Source: Polyangiaceae bacterium (GTDB taxonomy: Bacteria > Myxococcota_A > Polyangia > Polyangiales > Polyangiaceae). From it: a stretch of DNA of 6,688 bases. The notes under the pieces are model-generated. The model did not search any database. It was not told the origin of the DNA and saw only the letters and a program-made list of their open reading frames with translations. A program made the position numbers and the translations under genes. Below, in pieces: positions 1 to 4,865 of this stretch (position 1 is its first letter; each line of letters opens with the position of its first letter). The DNA lies in the NCBI GenBank assembly GCA_025934595.1, contig JAICXU010000179.1:1-6688 (forward strand). Direction: 5' to 3'.

Positions 1-658
1 CCTCGAGATGAACACGCGCCTTCAGGTCGAGCATCCGGTCACCGAGCTCGTCTCCGGGCTCGATCTCGTGCGCGAGATGGTCACCGTCGCCGAGGGCAAT
101 CGGCTCTCGTTCACGCAGAACGATCTCTTCGCGCGCGGCGCGGCCATCGAATGCCGCGTGTACGCCGAGGACCCCGCGAACGGATTTTTGCCTTCGCCGG
201 GTACGATCGAGAGCCTCACCGTTCCGAGCGGACCGGGGATCCGCGATGACGGCGGCGCCTATCCGGGCTGCACGATCTCGAGCTTCTACGATCCGCTGAT
301 CTCGAAGCTCAGTGTCTGGGCGCCCACGCGTGAACGCGCCATCACGCGCATGCGACGCGCGCTCGGCGAGTACGTCGTCACCGGCATTCGCACGAACTTG
401 AGCTTCCACGAGAAGCTCTTTCAGCATCCCGATTTCGTCGCGGGAAAATACGACACCGGATTTTTGGAGCGAAATCGCGACACGCTGCTCGGATATTCCG
501 AGGTCCCGCTCGATTCACGCGAAGCGGTCGCGGTGGCCGTGGCCGTGGCCGCGGCGAGGCTCGAACGCGCGACCGGAAAGGCGAACGCGACGAGCTCCGA
601 AGCGGAGTCCCGTCTTGCGCCGTGGGTCGCGCATCATCGCGCGAGCAATCTTCGCTGA
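1..658 (+). CDS. accC: Biotin carboxylase subunit of an acyl-CoA carboxylase, C-terminal part (5' truncated)
   Basis: This is the C-terminal part of the ATP-grasp enzyme that carboxylates biotin on its carrier protein, in the cytoplasm, feeding acetyl-CoA (or propionyl-CoA) carboxylase. The reading frame is open from the left edge. It begins within the family signature E-M-N-T-R-L-Q-V-E-H-P-V-T-E (codons 5-46), whose Glu, Asn and Arg match E. coli AccC E288, N290 and R292. Counting the Met at base 8 as residue 1, the biotin-carboxylase C-terminal domain follows: ECRVYAEDP (48-56), FLPSPG (60-65), an Arg at 79 matching E. coli R338, and YDPLISKL (94-101). After the usual end of the fold, about 50 residues form an Ala/Val-rich extension (172-183) closing with LAPWVAHHR. 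There is no AMKM biotinylation motif, so the carrier is a separate protein. Substrate (acetyl, propionyl or another acyl-CoA) cannot be decided from this fragment. Confidence 0.93.
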   Translation, partial: LEMNTRLQVEHPVTELVSGLDLVREMVTVAEGNRLSFTQNDLFARGAAIECRVYAEDPANGFLPSPGTIESLTVPSGPGIRDDGGAYPGCTISSFYDPLISKLSVWAPTRERAITRMRRALGEYVVTGIRTNLSFHEKLFQHPDFVAGKYDTGFLERNRDTLLGYSEVPLDSREAVAVAVAVAAARLERATGKANATSSEAESRLAPWVAHHRASNLR

Positions 659-683
659 GATTCGACGCCCGTCTGGGATCGGG

Positions 684-1202
684 TCAACCGCCGTCGCCGC
701 CGTCGCCGCCGTCGAGGCTGAATCCGCCGAGGCCGCACTCGTTCTGGCACGAGAGATAGATGCACTCACCGAGCGCTTGCGCGTTCGTGTCGTTGCCGAC
801 CGATCCGACGCACGACGCGCTGAGGGTGCCTTGCTCCGCGACGCAGTTGAGAGCGTCGTCGATTCCGTTTTTGCACTCGCAGTCTTTGTTGCACTCGGTG
901 ATCTGCTCCGAGCAGCTCGCGCGCGTGCATCCGAGGCACGTTCCGACGCTCGCGCCCGAATCGCCGAGCGACGCGTCCGGCAAGCTCAATGTGTTGAGGT
1001 CCGCGTCGTCGCAACGACCCGCGTCCTGAATTTGGACGACGTCCGCCGTCGACGTGTCTTTCGCCGTAACGTCCTGACTTGCGTCGGACGTATTGCCGGT
1101 CGAGTCGTCCGACGAGCCGCCACACCCTGCTCCGAGAGCGCCGGAAACACACGCCATCGGAAAGCCCACAAGCAACGCACCGAGCCAAAGCCGCGTTTTC
1201 AT
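684..1202 (-). CDS. Cys-rich putative secreted lipoprotein, function unknown
   Basis: The 172-residue product has a signal peptide with a basic start (MKTR), a hydrophobic core (residues 5-17) and a probable lipidated Cys27 in the context L-G-A-G-C-G-G. Leu sits at -4 instead of the canonical -3, so lipidation is likely but not certain. A Ser/Thr/Asp-rich linker (28-62) looks disordered and surface-tethering. The rest holds 12 cysteines (64, 89, 92, 97, 104, 108, 110, 120, 131, 147, 152, 156), including C-x2-C, C-x3-C-x-C and C-x4-C-x3-C spacings. An even number in an exported protein suggests disulfides. The C terminus is a Gly-Gly-Asp repeat. The ATG has AAGG 8 nt upstream. The gene is convergent with accC and divergent from the hydrolase gene. 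No enzymatic motif is visible. I recognise the style (acidic linker, Cys module, GGD tail) from myxobacterial lipoproteins but not a named family. Overlapping frames on the opposite strand lack signal or domain features and are treated as spurious. Confidence 0.78.
   Translation of the reverse strand: MKTRLWLGALLVGFPMACVSGALGAGCGGSSDDSTGNTSDASQDVTAKDTSTADVVQIQDAGRCDDADLNTLSLPDASLGDSGASVGTCLGCTRASCSEQITECNKDCECKNGIDDALNCVAEQGTLSASCVGSVGNDTNAQALGECIYLSCQNECGLGGFSLDGGDGGDGG
688..714 (+). repeat. Three perfect copies of a 9-bp tandem repeat (CCGCCGTCG)
   Basis: The unit CCGCCGTCG occurs three times in a row (688-696, 697-705, 706-714). It lies inside the 3' end of the minus-strand lipoprotein gene, where it encodes the Asp-Gly-Gly tail. 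Because the unit is a multiple of three, copy-number change would lengthen or shorten the tail without shifting the frame. Confidence 0.9.
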
Positions 1203-1269
1203 GCGGGCAACCTTACGCTGCGACTGCGCGCTTTGCTACTCTCGGCACGATTTTTAGCCCAAGTCACCC
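1203..1269. promoter_or_regulatory. Divergent intergenic region between the two lipoprotein genes
   Basis: These 67 bp must carry the start signals of the minus-strand Cys-rich lipoprotein, and probably those of the plus-strand hydrolase. On the minus strand, AAGG (complement of CCTT at 1211-1214) lies 8 nt before the ATG and is a reasonable ribosome-binding site. On the plus side I see no good Shine-Dalgarno before the ATG at 1270; the nearest bases read TTTTTAGCCCAAGTCACCC. No convincing -35/-10 pair was found in either direction. The promoter role is inferred from gene arrangement only. Confidence 0.5.
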
Positions 1270-3738
1270 ATGCTCACGACACCGCGCCGAAGCGCTTTTT
1301 TTGCCATGCTGTTCTTTTCCGTTCCGCCTCTCTCGATGGCGTGCACGGAGGGCGCGCTGCCGTCGAATCCCGTCGCGCGATTCGAGCTCGCGGGAGATGC
1401 GCTGCCGAATTTTTTGGACGTCCCGTTCCCGAGCGACATTTATGTGCAAAATACACATATTGTCGACCCGATCCCCGGCGTCGACGCCGTCATTCGGCGC
1501 AACTCGGAGTTCGTCACTCACGAGATCGCGAAGTCGAACGGCTTTTCGCGCATCGCCATGTCCCTTTTTTACGTCGACGACACGACGCAGCCCATCGATT
1601 CGAACGACCCCACGCTCGGTCGTCCGACTGCGATCATCGACACGAAGACGTTGCCGGCCGACGAGACCGCCTGCACCGAAGACACGAGCTCGGTGTTCTT
1701 GCTCGACCTGCAGGCGACCGATCCCGCGAAGGCGCGCGTTCCTTGTCGCGCGATGTTCCACTACGACGATCCCGCGACCTCGCTCGCGACCTCGCGTGAC
1801 GCGCTGGCGGTGGGACCTGCGCGCGGCATCGTGCTCGAGGAAGGTCACACGTATGCAGCGGTGGTGACGAGCCGGGTGATGGACACCTCGGGGCGACGCG
1901 TGCTCGCGAGCGACGACTTCGCAAGGGTTGCAAAAGGAAACCGAGCGGGCGCGAACGCCACCATGTACGGAAGCGCGATCGACAAAGCGAAATCGCTGCT
2001 CGCCGGATCGCTCGCGACCGACGGCGCGGCCATCGTCGCGATCGCGCCTTACACGACGAGCCACCAATCATCCGAGCTCTTTCAAGCGCGCGCGATCATC
2101 GACGACACCGCTCCGCCGGTCCTCAAATTCGACGCGGCCTCGCTCGCGCCCATGGGCGTCGCGCGATTTGCCGCAAAAATAGCGGGATCGTTGCCGGCGG
2201 GATTCACGGCGAGCCTCGACGATTACTTCGGCATCGTCGATCCGAGCGCCAAGCTGCCCGATGGCACCGACGATCCGGACGATCATCTGCCGGTGCGCGC
2301 GCACGATCAAATCGCCGCCGTCGGCACCGGCGAGTTCGACGCGGTCGGCTTTCTCACGCACCCCGCCGATTTTTCCGACACCGACGGCGCGACGTTCGTG
2401 AAAGACGCCACCGGGAACATCGAGCGATCTCCCGACGCGCCCGTCGAAAAAATCTGGGCGACGATCGCGCTCCCCACCGCGACGATGCCCGCTTCCGGCT
2501 ATCCGGTCGTGATCGTGCAGCATGGGCTCGCGAGCTGGCGCGGCTACGCGTTCACGATCGCCAACACGTTCTGCAAGCACGGTTGGGCGGTCGTCGCCAT
2601 CGACAGCTACCCGTTCGGATCACGCGCGCCCGAGCCCCAGTTCGAGCACGACGCGAACACCGACTACCAAGGCGCGCCGGGCGCCACGTATGCGGGGCCG
2701 GACGGTATCGGCGACACATCGAACAACTCGCACAACGGCGCATTCGATCTTTTCGGCGGGCTCAAGAACTTGGGAGCCTTCCGCGACCAGCTCCGCCAAG
2801 CCGCCCTCGACACCACGCAGCTCGTTCGCATGATCCGAAACAATCCCGATTTGTCGTTTCTGCAAACGAGCGCCGCCCCGCCGAAATTCGACGGCGACAA
2901 GATCGCGTACCTCGGTGATTCGCTCGGCGCGATCGAAGGCACGGTCGCCGCGGCGATCGAGCCGAACGTGAAAGCTTGGGCGCTGAACGTCGACGGCGGC
3001 GGCATTCTGCAAGAAGCCGCCACGCACGGACCGTCGATCGGATTTCAGCTTGCGGCAGCGGGTGGATTATTTTTCGGGCTGAACGGCGACACGTACGACG
3101 AGGCGCATCCCCTCGTCGTCCTCGGACAGGCCATCGTCGATCCTGGCGACCCACTCACGTTCGCGAAGTTTCTCGTCACGAGCCCCCAACCCGTGGGCGG
3201 CATCGCGACGCCGCGCAACATTTTGCAAACCGAGGTCCTCTACGACGAGCTCGTCGCAAATGAGAGCGGCGAAGCGCTCGCTCGCGCCGCGGGCTACGGG
3301 CTCGCCGTGCCGAACGTCGGATCGAACGCGGGCGTCCTCGACGTGAAGGATCTCTCGCATCGCGCGGGCACCGTCCCACTCACGGATGTTCAGCCCGACG
3401 CGAACGGGGCGATTCACGACACACCGATTTCCGGCGTGACCGCCGTCGTCGTTCAGATCTCACCTGCAGTGCACAGCGAAGATCTCGTGTCGTCGACCGC
3501 GAAAAGACTATGGGCGATCCCGTTCACGCATCCGTTTTCGCAGCTGGATTCGAACAAGCAGTATTCGGTGCGCACGTCGTACCGTGCGATTCAGGCAACC
3601 GCCGCTTCGTTTTTCGCCGATGCTTTTGCGGGTGAGGCGCCCAAAGTGGCAGGTTTCACCCCACCGATTCGCGACGTGGACGACGACGGCGCCGCGGACG
3701 ACGTTGACGCGGACCCCAACGATCCCCAAGTAAAATAA
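1270..3738 (+). CDS. Large putative lipoprotein with alpha/beta-hydrolase fold, VolA/Pla-1-like lipase
   Basis: The 822-residue predicted exported hydrolase probably acts on an ester or lipid outside the inner membrane. Residues 1-24 form a signal peptide (RR at 6-7, hydrophobic 9-21) ending S-M-A-C, with Cys25 the likely lipidation site although Leu is at -4. The ATG at 1270 is preferred over the in-frame ATG at 1306 because only it supplies the basic n-region. Near the N terminus, V-P-F-P-S-D (51-56) resembles the PFPND motif of bacterial virulence-factor lipases (VolA, Pla-1/cef type), whose length is also similar. The hydrolase core shows a strand and turn VVIVQHGLASW (H418-G419) and the nucleophile elbow G-D-S-L-G (549-553, Ser551). 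His735 or His754 could be the catalytic His; the acid is unassigned. C135 and C159 may form a disulfide. The end, D-V-D-D-D-G-A-A-D-D-V-D (802-813), fits a DxDxDGxxDxxD calcium loop as in thrombospondin type 3 repeats. The fold is confident, the substrate is not. Confidence 0.82.
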   Translation: MLTTPRRSAFFAMLFFSVPPLSMACTEGALPSNPVARFELAGDALPNFLDVPFPSDIYVQNTHIVDPIPGVDAVIRRNSEFVTHEIAKSNGFSRIAMSLFYVDDTTQPIDSNDPTLGRPTAIIDTKTLPADETACTEDTSSVFLLDLQATDPAKARVPCRAMFHYDDPATSLATSRDALAVGPARGIVLEEGHTYAAVVTSRVMDTSGRRVLASDDFARVAKGNRAGANATMYGSAIDKAKSLLAGSLATDGAAIVAIAPYTTSHQSSELFQARAIIDDTAPPVLKFDAASLAPMGVARFAAKIAGSLPAGFTASLDDYFGIVDPSAKLPDGTDDPDDHLPVRAHDQIAAVGTGEFDAVGFLTHPADFSDTDGATFVKDATGNIERSPDAPVEKIWATIALPTATMPASGYPVVIVQHGLASWRGYAFTIANTFCKHGWAVVAIDSYPFGSRAPEPQFEHDANTDYQGAPGATYAGPDGIGDTSNNSHNGAFDLFGGLKNLGAFRDQLRQAALDTTQLVRMIRNNPDLSFLQTSAAPPKFDGDKIAYLGDSLGAIEGTVAAAIEPNVKAWALNVDGGGILQEAATHGPSIGFQLAAAGGLFFGLNGDTYDEAHPLVVLGQAIVDPGDPLTFAKFLVTSPQPVGGIATPRNILQTEVLYDELVANESGEALARAAGYGLAVPNVGSNAGVLDVKDLSHRAGTVPLTDVQPDANGAIHDTPISGVTAVVVQISPAVHSEDLVSSTAKRLWAIPFTHPFSQLDSNKQYSVRTSYRAIQATAASFFADAFAGEAPKVAGFTPPIRDVDDDGAADDVDADPNDPQVK

Positions 3739-3786
3739 CGGGCTCTCATCGCAGTCACGCGAGCCAAGGTTCCGGGCCGGTGCTAG

Positions 3787-3800
3787 TCCTTTAAAGGAGG
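3787..3800 (+). promoter_or_regulatory. Strong Shine-Dalgarno embedded in a 12-bp perfect palindrome
   Basis: AAAGGAGG (3793-3800) is an excellent ribosome-binding site. It lies 9 nt before the ATG at 3810 and only 3 nt before an in-frame TTG at 3804, so it selects the ATG. TCCTTTAAAGGA (3787-3798) is a perfect palindrome overlapping the site. As RNA, TCCT can pair with AGGA over a TTAA loop, which would mask part of the Shine-Dalgarno. The ribosome-binding role is well supported; any regulatory role of the palindrome is speculation. Confidence 0.8.
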
Positions 3801-3809
3801 GCTTTGTCG

Positions 3810-4832
3810 ATGCGCAGCGCGAAGGCACATCAGCGGACGATCGCGGGTGCGCCGAAGAATGCGCCGAAGCGCTTTCGGTGGGCGCTCGGAAGCGCGAGCC
3901 TCGAGCCGCGCGCGGCTCGCGAAATCACGTTGCTTCTTGCGCTCGCATCGGCGTGCATCGCGGGCGTCGTTCTCGGTGCCGGGATCTCGGAGCGCGCCGT
4001 CCTCGCCGGATGCGCGCTTCTCATGGTGACGCAGGCCCTGAAGAAATGGGCCGCCCATGTGAAGACGGCGCGGGAAGCGGGGTTCGTGTCGCTCGATGAT
4101 CGCGGCGTCGTCCGCAAGCACGCGGCGAAGAGCGCGCTTCTCGCGACGTGGTCCGCGCCGTTCGGCGTGTCGCTCTTCGCGAGCAAATCCGGCGACCGCG
4201 CGCTCATGGCATTCACATCGGACGGCGCCACGCGATATCTCGGCGTCCACGTTCCCGCCGGCGAAGAGCCCGTAGCGGCGACGCTCTTCGGTCGCTCCGC
4301 GATCCACGCCGACGACGACGCGCTCTTCGCGCAAACCATGGAGACGTCGCTCCGCGCGGCGAGCGCGGCGGGCTTGCTGGCGGCCATCGAGCGACGCGAG
4401 CCGGCCGCGCTCGAACGCGCGTATTTGTCGAGCGCGCGTGGCGAGCCCATCACGCTCGAGCCGACATCGCTCCGTGTCGCCGGGCGCGAGTTCGATTTGC
4501 GTGCACCGCTCGAGTGGCGTCCCTTCTTGTTCCACGAGGTCGCAGGACAAGTGACGACGATCTACCAAGCGATTTGGCTTCGTCAGGAGTCGACGGATCG
4601 CACCGCGGAGATCGCGCTCGTCGCGCCGCTCCCCGCGACGAGCGACGTGCGGCTCTCGCCGTCTCTCGCCGATTCGCCGCCTTCACGCGAGATGCGCGTC
4701 GCGATCGAGCGTCTCTTCATGCCGCTCATTCGACGCGCCCTCGAGCGCTCGGCGGCACGCGTCTCGCGAAGCAGTTACGCGCCTCTTCGCGCGGTGGCGA
4801 AGGCGAAAGGCGGAGCATCGAGCGGCGCATAA
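3810..4832 (+). CDS. Membrane-anchored protein of unknown function, upstream of metG
   Basis: The product is 340 residues from the ATG at 3810, chosen because AAAGGAGG is 9 nt upstream; the TTG at 3804 would add two residues but sits too close to that site. The N terminus is strongly basic (about residues 2-37 with many Arg/Lys). Two hydrophobic segments follow, about 38-58 and 63-77, separated by a short turn with Glu-Arg, giving a helical hairpin in the membrane. The basic N terminus and the KKW after the second helix suggest both ends face the cytoplasm. The remaining roughly 260 residues are soluble, mixed alpha/beta in appearance, with Ala-rich helical stretches and an Arg-rich C terminus. 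There is no catalytic motif, and the only cysteines (49, 68) are in the membrane segments. Strand-like stretches after the hairpin (e.g. GFVSLDDRGVVRK, EPTSLRVAGREFDL) faintly recall bacterial PH-like domains, but this is not established. The gene ends 33 bp before metG and is probably co-transcribed with it. Confidence 0.82.
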   Translation: MRSAKAHQRTIAGAPKNAPKRFRWALGSASLEPRAAREITLLLALASACIAGVVLGAGISERAVLAGCALLMVTQALKKWAAHVKTAREAGFVSLDDRGVVRKHAAKSALLATWSAPFGVSLFASKSGDRALMAFTSDGATRYLGVHVPAGEEPVAATLFGRSAIHADDDALFAQTMETSLRAASAAGLLAAIERREPAALERAYLSSARGEPITLEPTSLRVAGREFDLRAPLEWRPFLFHEVAGQVTTIYQAIWLRQESTDRTAEIALVAPLPATSDVRLSPSLADSPPSREMRVAIERLFMPLIRRALERSAARVSRSSYAPLRAVAKAKGGASSGA

Positions 4833-4865
4833 GCAGCGGGGGCTGTGGTAAACCGTTGCGCGCCG

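Noticed and set aside
1296..1302. Run of seven T in the signal-peptide codons of the hydrolase gene as a phase-variation tract
   Set aside because: The run is short and encodes an ordinary Phe-Phe pair of a hydrophobic core. Nothing else points to slippage control.
1441..1459. Inverted repeat TATGTG-(7 nt)-CACATA inside the hydrolase gene
   Set aside because: Perfect but only 6 bp per arm, deep in coding sequence (codons 58-64) and with no related copy near a gene start. Most likely chance.
615..1799. Long plus-strand open frame (394 codons) across the lipoprotein gene and into the hydrolase gene
   Set aside because: It overlaps accC, the antisense of a gene with a clear signal peptide, and the hydrolase gene. 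Its translation is Arg/Ala-rich with no domain, as expected of shadow frames in GC-rich DNA.
1264..2067. Minus-strand frame of 267 codons opposite the hydrolase gene
   Set aside because: Arg-rich shadow with no recognisable features; the plus-strand frame is continuous over 822 codons with signal peptide and hydrolase motifs.
3741..3765. Possible hairpin GGCTC...GAGCC after the hydrolase gene
   Set aside because: The stem is only 5 bp, the loop is 15 nt and no T tract follows, so it does not qualify as an intrinsic terminator.
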